A DNA stretch of 52,871 bases from Prorocentrum cordatum (taxonomy: Eukaryota; Sar; Dinophyceae; Prorocentrales; Prorocentraceae), in the NCBI GenBank assembly GCA_963575745.1, contig CAUYUJ010006553.1:1-52871 (forward strand), in the 5' to 3' direction. A model generated the notes under the pieces. That model made no database searches. It saw nothing but the letters and a program-made list of their open reading frames with translations, and was not told the origin of the DNA. Shown in pieces: positions 40,278 to 51,767 of the stretch (positions within the stretch are counted from its first letter, which is position 1; every line of letters starts with the position of its first letter). Position numbers and translations under genes: made by a program.

Positions 40278-41752
40278 CCGCGCGGCGTCCTTCAACGCGC
40301 CCGCGACCTTCGACGCGCTGCGGCAGAAGTACGCGCAGGCGGCCGCCGCGCGGCGCGATGCCGAGAGCAGGGGGGCGGAGGCGCGGGCGCTCGAGGCGCA
40401 GCGGCTGGAGCTGCTGCGGCGCGCGGCCGAGGAGGAGGAGGAGGCTTCGGCGAGGAGGAGGAGGAGCAGGAGGAGGAGGACCCGGCCGACTGCCTCGCGG
40501 AGGAGCGGCGCGCGGAGGTCACGCCGGATATGTTCGCTAGGTTCCAGAGGGCAGACAGGGCGCTGGCTCGGCGGGTGAAGACCGCGCTCGTGGGCGCCCT
40601 GCTGGAGCACGTGGACGCGCTGCAGGGCGCCGCGCTCGGGCTCGACGTCTTCGTTGCCCTGGCGAAAGACAGGCGGGTCCGCGAAGCCTTGGCTGCCCCG
40701 GCGGCCGAAGAGCCGCGCCGCGAGGCGCTCGGGGAGGAGGATGAGGAGGAGGAAGAAGAGGAGCAGGAGGAAGAGGAGCAGGAAGAGGAGGAGCAGGAGC
40801 AGGGGGAGCAGGAGCAGGAGCAGGGCGACGAGGAGCGGAGGGAGCAGGAGGAGGGGGACGCAGAGATGGCGGACGCGGAGGAGGAGCCGCGGGGCATGGC
40901 GGACGAGGAGGAGCTCCCCACGGGCATCGACGAGGAGCACGAGGATTTCGTGCGGTACGTGCTGGCGACCTGCATGCTGTCGTATGTGCCCGTCGCGCCC
41001 AGGTTCTTCGCGGGGGAGGCCCCGGACGCGGAGCTGCAGCGGCAGGTGGCGGAGCTGGAGCGGCTGCGGGACGTCGCCCTGGGGCTCGACGCGGCCACGG
41101 CGCAGGACAACGTGGCGCGGTCGCAGGCGATCCGGCGCCTGCGCAGGGCCGACCCCGAGCTGCTGCGCCGCACGCCCGTGCCCAATTCGGACGTGCGGGA
41201 GCCCTGGGAGCAGTGGCAGCGCCTGCTCCAACGGCTCGAACAGGAGGGCGTGGAGCGCGAGGTCTGGGTCTGCTGCCGTCGCGAGCCGCTGCGCTGGCGC
41301 GCGTCGCTCCGCGACGACGGCAAGCCGGGGCCGGTCCGCGCGCCGCTGCTGCCGTCGCTGGACGCCGCCGAGGGCGAGGTCTGGAGGCCGGGGGAGGTGC
41401 GCGAGGCGACGCGCCAGGCGCGGTACGCAGAGCAGGCGCGGCTGGACGGCGCTCCTGGCGCCCCGGTGCACGGCAGCGTGCTCTTGCGCCTGCCCTCTGA
41501 TTTCCTCTGCTACAAGTGCCAGCAGGATTTCGAGAGCGCGCGGGAGCTGACCGACGGAGAGGTCGATGGTTGGTGTAAGAGGTTGCATTTCGCGCCGAAG
41601 AAGCTGCCTAGCCAGGCGGTGCAGCGCGAGGCGGTGGAGGCGGAGCGCGCCCGCGCCAGGAAGCGCGCGCAGGCGGCCCGGTGCGCGGCGAGGGGGGAGA
41701 ACGGATTCGCTGAGTTCCGTGGTCTGCTGCTGGAGGACGAGTGCTTCACCAG
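40278..41752 (+). pseudogene. Helitron-like protein copy 2: Glu-rich and CxxC segment
   Basis: Two frames are needed. A one-base deletion near 40447 (GAGGCTTCGG against GAGGCATTCGG) restores the frame that then runs to 41752. The piece holds the Glu/Gln-rich stretch (about 40430-40930, longer than in copy 1), a charged region, and the CYKC motif near 41511. The frame is lost near 41752 (TGCTTCACCAGG against TGCTTCCACCGG). I recognise no catalytic domain here. Confidence 0.5.
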
Positions 41753-42880
41753 GACAACTGCGAAGCGAGCGTGCAGCTGGACCAGCGACACGCTCTGGAG
41801 CCGTGGTACCAGCGCGCGGGGCCCGACGGGAGCAGGCTGGCGCCCTGGCCGCGCGTCTTCGGTATCCCGAAAGCGTGGGCCGGCCCTGGCCGTGCGTTCT
41901 TCTCCGAGGCCGGGGAGTCGGGTTTCGCCGCCGACACGTTCCCCCAGGGGCGGCGCGGCTACTACACGGGCGAGCCGGGCGACGTGCCCGCGGAGCTCTG
42001 GCTGTTGCGGGCCTGGTGCCGCGCGCGCGGCGGCGTCGCTCGCATGGGCGACGCCCTGGCCGCGCGCTTGCAGCAGCTCGAGGGCGACCGCGACATAATG
42101 TACAGGGTGGAGGCCGCCGAGGGCGCGCGGCGGTCCCCGAGTGGCGACCTGAAGCCGCCCGTGTACTTGGCGGACCTGAAGCCGCAGGCGATCCCCGAGT
42201 GGCCCGTCTGGCAGCAGCTCCTCAAGCTGAAGCCTCAGGCGGCGCGGCAGGTGGCGGCTTTCGTGCGCCGGGAGCGGGCGGGCGTGGGCTTGACGTGGAA
42301 CCTCGCCGCGGGGCACTGGGACCTGGACCAGCAGCGCCTGCTCGCTGCGCTCGAGAGGGATCCCGCGTTGCTCGCCGCGGTGGAGAAGGACGACGCGGCC
42401 GCAAAGAATGATAAGGACGTTCCGATTGCCCTCGACGATTTCCGTGCCCGTCACGGCGGTGTCTGGCCGGACGCGTTCGCCGATCGGCGCGGGGAGCCCG
42501 ATTTCAAGGAAGCGAAGCTCGCGCGGGGTGTTGCAAGGGTGGCGACGAAGTATTCGCAGGAACTCGTGCGCATCTGGTTGGACCGGACATGCAGCCAATG
42601 GCTGCGGCTGGCGGGGTGCGGGGATGAGGTGGTGGGAGGAGGGGGCGGCGGCGACGACTCTTCCGGGGGCGGCGGCGGCGGCGGCGGCGGGTCCTCTTCG
42701 GGCAGCGGTGCGAACGGTGGACCAGCGTCGGGGTCGGGCTCTGGTGCGCAGGGGCCGGGCGACGGTGGCGCGGGCGGCGACGGCGACGGGGGCGCGGGCG
42801 GGGGCGCGGGTCGGCTGCTCGGCGGCGGACCCAAGAGGCCAGCTCCCGAGGGGCCAGGGCCGCGGACTCGCGGGGCACGA
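41753..42880 (+). pseudogene. Helitron-like protein copy 2: central region
   Basis: About 375 residues equivalent to 21860-22990 of copy 1: a W-rich region (PEWPVWQQLLKLKP), a weak fifth HA-like repeat (LDDFRARHGGVWP, about 42430) and the Gly/Ser-rich linker. The frame is lost near 42880, where GGGGCACGAG replaces GGGGCGGCGAG. Confidence 0.5.
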
Positions 42881-45285
42881 GAAGGGACTTGGAGCGGTTG
42901 CGGCAGGAGCGGCTGCGGAAGGAAGAGGAGGAGCGTCTCAGAGGGAAGACAGTGAAGGCAGGGGACGTGGAGGTGAACGTGGCTCTGGATGACCCCCACG
43001 TGAGCGAGGAGGGCACCTTGCCGGCCTGGCTCCTGGACCCCGCGCCGTGCGTCGCTGGCAGGTGCGTCGCGCGCGTCTGGCACCCGCACCGGGGCGTGCA
43101 CGTGCTCGGGCAGTGCCGGCATTCTTGCAAAGGCGAAGGGCAGTTCTGTGGGAGCCACGGCAGACCCGAGCAGCGACCTTTTGGGGAGTGGGACCCGGAC
43201 CAGCGCCACAGTTCCCTGACGCGCGAGTGCCCGGAACGGTATGGCTTGGCCGTGAAGGAGGCGCGGAAGCGCGAGACGGATGCCGGCGGCGCCCCGCCCG
43301 CGCCGACCCCGGCCATCGCTGCCGCTCGCAAGGCGCGCGTGCCCAGGCTCCAGCCCGAGTATGTGGCCCTCCCGTGTGGCGAGCGCCGTCCTCTGCGGGC
43401 ATTTAAAGAGGCCCCGGAGGCTCTCCCGCCGTTCCCGTGCCGCCTCTGCGACAAGAACTTTGCCACGCATGCCGGCTTCATGACGCACGTGCACGAAAAG
43501 CACCACGGGTGGCCGGAGTATAGGAAGCGCTTGTTCTACCTGGCCGAGCAGTGGCCCCAGCAGGACGACGACGTGCGGCCCGTGAGGCCCCAGGAGTGGC
43601 GGCAGTGCGTGGAGGCCTTCTCTGAGCACCTCGTCACGGGGTCTCACGACTGGCCGGCCTGCGCAGCGCCCGCCGATTCGGGGGAGGCCGCCGCCGCCGC
43701 TGCCGCGCCGGACGCGCCGCGCGCCTGGTGGAAGCCGCCAGGCGCGGACGGGGCCGTGCCGCCCGCGGGCGTGGACATGCCGCCCGGGGACTTGGACGCG
43801 CTGGGCGCTGCGCCGGCGGCGTCGGACGTCGAGGGGCCCGAGCCCGGGCAGAGTCGCCGCGCCGTGCGCTCGAGGGTCGCGTGCTGCGTCTGCGCTCGTC
43901 TCCACTGGGCGGACGAGCTGCAGCGCGTGCACTTCTGGCAGCAGCCGGACGGCGCCGGGGAGCGTTCGCGGCTCTGCGACCAGGTGCCGAAGCCGCCCGC
44001 GCGCGCCGAGCTCGAGGCGGCGAGGGGAGAGGCATCCGAGGCCGCGGGCGCGCAGGCGCAGGCCATGCGCCTGACGCAGCGGCAGCGCGCCCACGCGCTG
44101 CTGGACCCGGCACGGTACCACGCTCGGTGGCGCTTCGTGCGCGAGGGCCCCAACGGCGTCGAGCGCCCGGGCGGCATCCCCCTCGAGGAGCTGGAGGCGT
44201 CCGCAGTGCGCGACCCTGGCCCAGACGGGAAGCTGTGGCTCTTGCACAAGAAGTGCTTCAAGATTGACAGGCGCCAGTCAGACGGGGTGCTCGTGGCCGA
44301 CGCGAAGCAGAAGGTGCCCATCTGCGCAGGGTGTCACGGCGCGCTCTCCAAGAGGTTGCCCACGATGCCGCCCTGCGCGCTGGCCAACGATCTCTGGATC
44401 GGTCGGCTGCCACCGCCGCTGCGGAATCTCACGCTGGGCGCGAAGCTTCTGCTGCCCATCGCGCGGGGCATCGTGCGGCGGTTCAACTGCAAGGCCGACT
44501 CTGGTGAGTGGGCTCCGATCGACCAGAAGATCAAGGCGTACGTGGGGAACTTCGTGGCGTTCCCGCAGGCGGACGGCGGCCGGCAGGTGCTGTCGCTGCC
44601 GCCGCGGGAGAGCGACCTCGTCGAGTTCGTGCAGATTGTCTTCGCGGGGTCCGACCCCGCCACCCTGCAGAAGGCGCTATTGGAGGAGCTCGGCGTGCCC
44701 CTCGCCGATTTCAAGCGCGCTTACGAGTACCTCCGCGACACGAACGAGCAGTGCGCCGCGGTGCGGTGGGACGAAGAGGCCGCGCAAAATTTTGCGGACC
44801 CCGAGGGCGACGGCGATGGCGACGGCTCCTCGCTCCTGGGCCTGCCTCGCTGTCTCGCGGCGTGCGTGGCCGTGGGGGGTAAGGGCGGCGACGCTCGCCA
44901 GGAGGGCCCGGCCGATGCCGTGCAGCCCGGCGCGGGCTCGGCCCCGCCGAAGCGGACGAGTGCAGGCGCAGCGAGCGCGGAGGGCGAAGCGAACGCGGCG
45001 GCTGACGGCGGGGGCGAGGCAGGGGGCGGGTGCGGGGATCCCACCGGTGAGGACGCGGCTGGCGCTGGCGGGGAGGATTCAGAGGGCGACGAGGGCGAGG
45101 CTGGTGAGGGAGAGGGCGGCGAGGGTGTCGAGGAGGGCGAGTACTGCGCCGCCGTCGCGGACGCCGACATGCTGGCCGATCTGGACAAGCAGTGGCAGAC
45201 CGTGCACCTCAGCCTCCAGAAGGCGGAGGTGATTGCGCGCGAGAAGCGGCGTGTGGAGGCACTGACGCGGCAGTTCGACGACATG
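42881..45285 (+). pseudogene. Helitron-like protein copy 2: zinc fingers and DUF6570-like
   Basis: About 800 residues in one frame with the CVARVW zinc-knuckle-like module (43048-43195), the C2H2 finger (near 43438-43503), a CCVCARLHW cluster and the DUF6570-like domain (about 44314-44795). It reads straight through the point where copy 1 has its TGA at 24184. This shows that the zinc-finger and DUF6570 parts belong to one polypeptide. A methionine at 44065 could serve as an internal start but nothing separates it from upstream sequence. The frame is lost near 45285 (ATGGGAG against ATGGAG). Confidence 0.65.
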
Positions 45286-48200
45286 GGAGAATTTCCAGGA
45301 CCGAGATTCCGACCTGCGCTTGGCGGAAGCCGCGAAAGAGGCCCACAAGGCTGCGAAGGCGCTCACCAACTGCAACAAGGAGGCGCTCACGAAGAAGCTG
45401 GAGCAGACGGAGCAGAAGATTCAGGCCACGCGGCCTCCTCCGGGAGTCGCCGGGAAGCGCGCGGCCGGTGGCGGCGGCGGCGGCGGCGGCGCGCCGGCCG
45501 GGGGCGCTGAGGGCGGGGGGGCGAGGCGCGCGGTGCGGGTCGTCGTGCCCACTGGAACCGAGCCTGTCAGCATGTTCTCCCCCGGTTTCTGGAGTGCTTT
45601 CGACCCCGTCGCGTTTCCCTACGGCGACGGCGTCTTCGGACTCGACAGGGAGGCGAAGTTGACGTACGACGAGTGGTGCAGGTGCCTCATGGCTCGCGAG
45701 GAGCTCGAGTACGAGGTCCCCGACGACGTCTCGGCGCCCGACGCTGCGCGGGCGCCCGCGCCCGACGCTGCGCGGGCGCCCGCCGCGTCTGAGTCGCCCG
45801 TGCCGCGCTGGCGTCGCCACGCGGACCTGCTCACGGCCCAGTATTGCCTCTGGCGCAGAAAGGCTATCATTCAGTCGGCTAGGTTATTCGTGCGCAAGCA
45901 GCGTCTGGGGGAAAGCATCGCGGACCTCGCCGCACTGACGCCGGAGGATCTGGCGCAGGTCGTGGCCGTGCTCGGCAGGGGGGCGGGCATCAAGGAGGCC
46001 CTGGGCCTCGAGGGCTTGCCCCGGAACGTCAAGAGCGCGCTGCGCAGCATGCTGCTCAGCAACCGTGATGTCGTCGGGTCCGACGCGCACCGGACCACGC
46101 TGCGGCACATCAGTACCAGCTACACCCGGCTCTTCGGGCCTCCCCTGGTGTTCACGACGCCGAACATCGCGGACACTCGGAACCTGATGGTGTCCCTGAT
46201 GTACGAGGGCGCCTCCGTACAGCGATGGCGGCTGCTGGAGGAGACTGCTCCTGTGATGCCCTCAACGCGGGACATGCTGCGGCGGGTGGCCGCTGACCCG
46301 GTGTCGCAGGCCATGGTCACGAACCTCATGCTGGAACTGTTCCTGGAGCATGTCGTCGGCGTCACGCGGCAGCGCGGGGCCACGGGCGTCTCCGACGGCG
46401 TGGCCGCCACGGGGGCGTGTGGAGCGTTCGGGCTCGTCCGCGCGTTCTTCGGACCCGTGGAGTCGCAGGGGCGCGGCGGCATCCATCCGCACATCCACCT
46501 GTGGCGCCTGCACCCGATGACCGGCGCGTTCCTCGCGAAGCTGCGCGCGGGGGACGTCGAAGGCCTCGAGGAGCGTCTGAGGAGGTGGAGGGAGGCCGTG
46601 CTCGCCAGGGTCGGCAGCGTGCAGTTCGACGCGGCGGAGGAGGTGGGCCGGCAGCTGGGCTTGGACGGGCCGGACCGTCTGCCGCCGCTTCCGCTCGGCC
46701 CGCGGGATCGACGTCTCGCGTTCGCGGACGGGAAGCGAGAGGAGAGCGACCTCCAATTGAAGTACGATACCATCGCTGGCGCCTCGCGTCGTCAGCTCGG
46801 GAAGTTGTGCAAGAGGGCGTACGAAGAGGGCCGCCGCTCCGTCCGTGCTGACAACCAACTGTCCACAGAAGAGCTGCGGAATCAGGTTGCGGCCATGATG
46901 AACGTCGATCTCGTGGAGGAGCGGGCGATGCTGGAGCAGCAGCCCGCAATAGAGGGTCCGCTCCGGCAGCGCCCGTTCGCGCCGCTGGCAGATCCAGAGC
47001 CCGATCCCCATGAGCAGCGGGCACAGTACCCGGCGGTATTTGGAGAGCCTCTCACGGGTGCGCACGTGACGCTGCAGCCGCAGTACCGCCGCAAGCCTGC
47101 GTACCGCGTGGTGCGCGCGGACGGCGCCGCGGCCATGCACTTTGCTGAGTGCCCGGGGGATGAGGCGCGGACCTGGGCGCGCTGCTTCGCGCGGGACGCG
47201 CGCAAGTGTATCATCCGTGGCCACCTGCACAGGTGCGGTCCCACGTGCTGGAAGCACAAGACGAACGACGATGTGCCTCAGCACTGCAAGGTGTGCCGGC
47301 TCGGCTTCTACCACGAGTACGAGACTGCGGTCTACAGCCACCCGTCCAGGAAGCGTCCTGCCGCCGCCTTCGTCTGGCGGCGCCTGCGCAAGGGGAAGGA
47401 TTTGGTGCTTCCGGAAGATGCGAAGGTTCAGTACGCGTGCGGTCCGTTGGAGGAGGGGGAGTGGAACCCTCCTGGCGAGCGCCTGGATCTGGACGACGTT
47501 CCGGCTGAAGGCTACGGCCCGTGGCCGCACCGCTGCAACAGGTACGGCAGAGCTGGTCGCGTCGACGTGGTGCGGTACCACCCGTACCACGGGAGCACGA
47601 ACCCTGTGGGCCAGGTGTGTCTGCGGAGCAACCTGGACGTCCAGTGCCTGGACCGCGTGGTGCTCGACCTGCCGGGCGACGACAGCGTCGGGGGCGCGCC
47701 CGCCAGCGACCCTGTTGTGCCGCCGCCTCCGGAGCCCGGTGCGTTCGCCGAGCCTGTCGGCGAGGCATCGGACGCGCTGGCTGGCGCCGGGACTGGCGGC
47801 ACCGGTTGCGACGAGGGCACTGGGCAGAGCGGAGGTTCCACGGGTTCCGGGGCGTCGGCCGCAGCGCAGGGCGGGGGCGGGGCGGCCGAGGGGGCGGCGC
47901 GCGCGGCTGCGGCGGGGGGCGGGCGCGTGCCCGTGGGGCGCCGCCTCGGCCTGCCCAGGGGAGGAGGTTTGCTCGGCGGGGCGCCGACCACGATGGACGA
48001 TCCGAACGCGGGGGATATCTGGGGCTTCAGAGAAGAGGATGACGAGCCGTGGGATTTGGCCGATGCGTATGGCTTGGATCCGCCGCCTCCGCCGACGCCG
48101 GAATTCGAGGACATCGCTGGGTTCAGCGCGGCTTCGTGTTACGACGGCAGCCGGCCCGGGTTCGTGTTCAAGAAGGGGGAGCAGGGCCTGGGCTACTACA

Positions 48201-50828
48201 GCGACCGGCGCGCGGAGCGCGAGCTGCCAGAATCAGCCGTCGAGACAGAGCCGAGGTCGCGGGCGCCAGGCCGCGCCGCGTCGCGCGCGGCGGCGTCTGG
48301 CAGCCCTGCATCGAGCGCGCCCGCGTCGCCCGCCGCCGCCGCAGCTGCTGGCGCGAGCGGCAGCGGTCCGCCCGGCAGCCTGCGGGAGCACGTGTTGCAC
48401 TCGCTGGAGGCCGTGTTCATGGACGCCATCAATATGGCGCACTACCAGACGGACTACACGACCAAGGCGGGGCCGATCGCGGGAGACCTCGGAGTGCTGC
48501 ACGCGCAGAGCACCGGGTTGGAGTGGCTCCGACTCCAGCAGAAGGCGGAGCGGGAGGCGGATGAGGCGGCGGAGGCGGAGGGCGAGGAGGACGTCGACGG
48601 GGCCCGGGCCGCTGCTGCCGCTCGTCGCAGCGGCTGGGGCGGAGTGCTCGACTCTGCCAGGCGAACTGTCATCAAGCTCACGACCAGCTCGCACCGGGCG
48701 CTCCTGAAGAAGCTGCCCGAGATGATGTTCCAGATGCAGTATGGCCACGAGTGCTATTGCTCCCATGACACCTGGACTCTGTATTGCAAGGGGATCGTGG
48801 CGCTGGCGTTCCAGGCAAGCTCCGCCGTTCATCAGAAAAAGGACGACTTCTGGACCGACCCGCGCGCAGACCACATCGAGGTGGACCAGCCGGCCGCGGG
48901 AGAAGTGGACGGCGAGGGGGGCGGCGGTGTCATGGATGCGCTGGGCGAGGCGCGCGCAACGCTGCACGCCCGTGTCGTCGACGGCGTTGTCGGGGAGGGC
49001 GCGGCTGCCGGTGCTGCTGGGGGGGGGCAGCCCGAGCAGGAGCAGCAGCAGGGTGTCGAATACAGCGCGCGGCTGGACCACGACATGAAGATGGACTGGC
49101 TGCATCGCGGCGACAGGGAGCCCCTGAAGTCCATGGGCATGTACCATTACGCCATGTACGTGTACACCGCGCAGGCCAACCCGCTCCACTTCGACCCGCA
49201 GGACTTCGAGACGTACGCGTTCGCGGACACGCACCCGGCCGCCGCCTCCCGAGTGCAGAAGCTCCGCGTCGGCGCGCCGTTCAGGGTGCCCAAGTTCTTC
49301 GGCTTTACGATGCCTTCGAAGGAGAAAGAGGCAGAGGTCAACGCGCTGTTCAAGTCTGTGATCTTCCGTCCTTTGCAGCCGGCTGAGAAGGGGGCTGCGG
49401 CCTGGGCGCCCTACAGGGCCGGCGTCGACGCGTCCGGGAAGCATCGGCCTGCCTGGGAGGAGTGGTGGGCGAAGCAGGTGGCGTTGTCCAGGCAGTACGA
49501 GGAGTTCGAGCGGCGAGCAGGAAAGTGGTTCACGATCGAGGACATCGATCTGAACCGGGGCCCGGACGAGCGTCCAGGCTACTTTGCACAGCGCCCCAGC
49601 GCCGCCGAGTTCATGGCACGCTGGACCGTCCAGGTCGCGACGAACCTCGACGTGGAGGCGGAGGCGAAAGGGCGGCCGCGAACCAAGATCCGTCCGGAGG
49701 CCAAGGATTTCGAGCAGCCTGCTGAGCTGGAGGCCGTGGGGAATCGGCCTGCCGGGGAGGCGGACGAGGAGGAGGGGGCGGGCGCCGGCGGCGGAGCGTT
49801 GGATGGTTTTGCCCAGGAGGTGGACGAGGGCGAGGCGGACGAAGCGTGGGCGGCGCACCGACAGATGCCCGCGCACGCCGTGCCGGATAGTCAGGTGCCC
49901 GCGGTGGCTCAGTTGGAGCTTATTCGTGGGTCGTCGCAAAGCTTGGTCTATAAGAATATCTTCCTTGACGGCTATGCGAAAGACCATAAGCCGCCGCCTG
50001 CTGCCGCGAGTACTGGAAGGCAGACCGGCTTCGTCGGTCTCGAGTTGGACGACTCTCAGTTCGAGGAGGGCAAAGCACAGCAGAAGGAGGCGTTCCGATA
50101 CAGGAAAAAGGGATCACAGGGCTTGCCTGGGGATGGCGACGGGCGGGGCGGCCTCGCGGGTTCGGCGCCTGCCGTGCTGGTGCCTGGTCGGCCGCCGCCG
50201 CCCGCGGTTGCCGGCGACGCGAAGCGGCCGCGGCGGGCGCGCGACATCGCGGAGAGGCTGTTTAACGAGTGGGCGACTAGGGCGGACAACCCCGTGACGT
50301 TCAATAAAGAACAGAAGGCGGTGGTCGCCTTGGTCGTGGGCCAGGTGGAGGCCATCGTGGCATGCGAGGAAGATCTGCGCAGCGGAAAAAGCCCCAAGCC
50401 GGTGGAGCAGATGGCTCTCCTGCTGCACGGGGAGGGCGGGACGGGGAAGACGGAGGTGGTGAAACTGCTGCGACGTCTGCTCAACGAGGTGTTCGGCGCG
50501 GGATCGGAGATCGCCGTGGCCTCGTCGAACAGCGCTGCGCGCGTCATCGGGGGGGAGACGATCCACAGCGGCTTCGGGCTGAGCGGCCAGCAGGCCATGA
50601 CCATCGCTAGGCTCTCGGGGCAGAAAGTCGATGACATCGTGGACCGCATGAACGACCTCAAGGCCGTCATCATGGAGGAGGTGTCCATGGTGCCGCCCCA
50701 GCTTCTCGGCGCTGCATCGTTTCGCATGTGCAAAGCCCGTAAGGCTAAGTATAATTGCGATGTGAACCTGTACATGGCGCGGGGGCACATGTTCGGGAAG
50801 GTTCCGATTGTCATGTTCCTGGGGGATT
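45286..50828 (+). pseudogene. Helitron-like Rep and helicase start, copy 2 (longest intact piece)
   Basis: About 1,845 residues in one frame, from the coiled coil through Rep to the start of the PIF1 helicase. It has LVFTTPNIADTRN, HUH motif HPHIH (46484-46498), the RCGPTCWKHK...CKVC cluster, the two-tyrosine motif (48443 and 48455), the full linker, and Walker A GEGGTGKT (50429-50452) with motif II MEEVSMV. It has none of the three breaks copy 1 shows here, nor its TAG, since it reads AAG at that codon. This is the best evidence that Rep and helicase are one continuous protein. The frame breaks inside helicase motif III, where GATTTTATC stands against GATTTTTATC, so the helicase is disabled as assembled. 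Confidence 0.8.
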
Positions 50829-51767
50829 TTATCAGCTGGGGCCGGTGAGCGGCAAGGGCAGAAGGTCTTCCTTGCTGCAGCGTGAGTCGCCCGAGGCGCC
50901 GATTCACGTCCGCAATGGGCAATCCATGTTCCTGGACGGTGTCACCCACGCCATGTTTCTGTACGAGACGCACCGCTTCAAGGACCGTCTCGTTACTCCG
51001 CACGCGCCCTGCCCCTTCATGCCCGGGTTCTTGAAGACCATGAGTCAGGGCAAGAAGTTTACGGCCGAGCAGAAAATGGTGGTGCAAGGGTGGGTGGTCC
51101 GACCCGGTAAGAACGACAAGCGGCTGCAGGACCCCCATGTCAAGGACGGGTTCGAGATGGGCATCGCCTGGGAGGCCGTGCACAGGCAGATGCAGTATCG
51201 GGCCGTGCGAGAGGCCTGGGATAAAGGGCAGATGCTGCTGTACGTGCAGGCCGTGGACCTGCCTCCAAAGCCATTCTGTGAGGAGCATCACAAGGCCATG
51301 CTGCAGGTGCCGAACGTGAACAACACTGGTCACCTCATCGGCATGTGCCCGCTGTACATCGGCATGCGTGTGCGGCTGAACGTGAAGTTGTCGGCGAAGC
51401 ACCATATCGTCCAGGACGCCGTGGGGGTAGTCAAGGACGTGTGGTTCCACCCGCAGGAGTTCGAGACGCCGGACGCGGATTGGCGCGAAAAGAAGCTTCA
51501 CGACGCCCACCGGCTCGGTTATTATCGATGCAAGCGTTTGCCGCGCGGTGTCCTCGTCGAGTTTGATGGCCTCAAGAAGGACTTTGGGTTCGGGCAAGGG
51601 GTCGTGCAGATCGCGCCGCACAGGGCGCCCTGGGAGTGGAATCATCACTACGACGACGATGGCGAGCGAAAGCTTCGGAAGGTGAAGGTTACGAGGTACC
51701 AGATCCCGTTGCTGCCAGAGAAAGTTCGCACCGTGCAGACTGCGCAGGGCCTGGGTATGGATGCGGC
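50829..51767 (+). pseudogene. PIF1-type helicase, copy 2 middle piece
   Basis: About 310 residues from motif III (YQLGPVSGKGRRSS) through ETHRFKDR to VQTAQGLGMDAA. The frame is lost near 51767 (GCGGCCCCATGG against GCGGCCACCATGG). The sequence is nearly identical to 30936-31874 of copy 1, where the same stretch is intact. Confidence 0.7.
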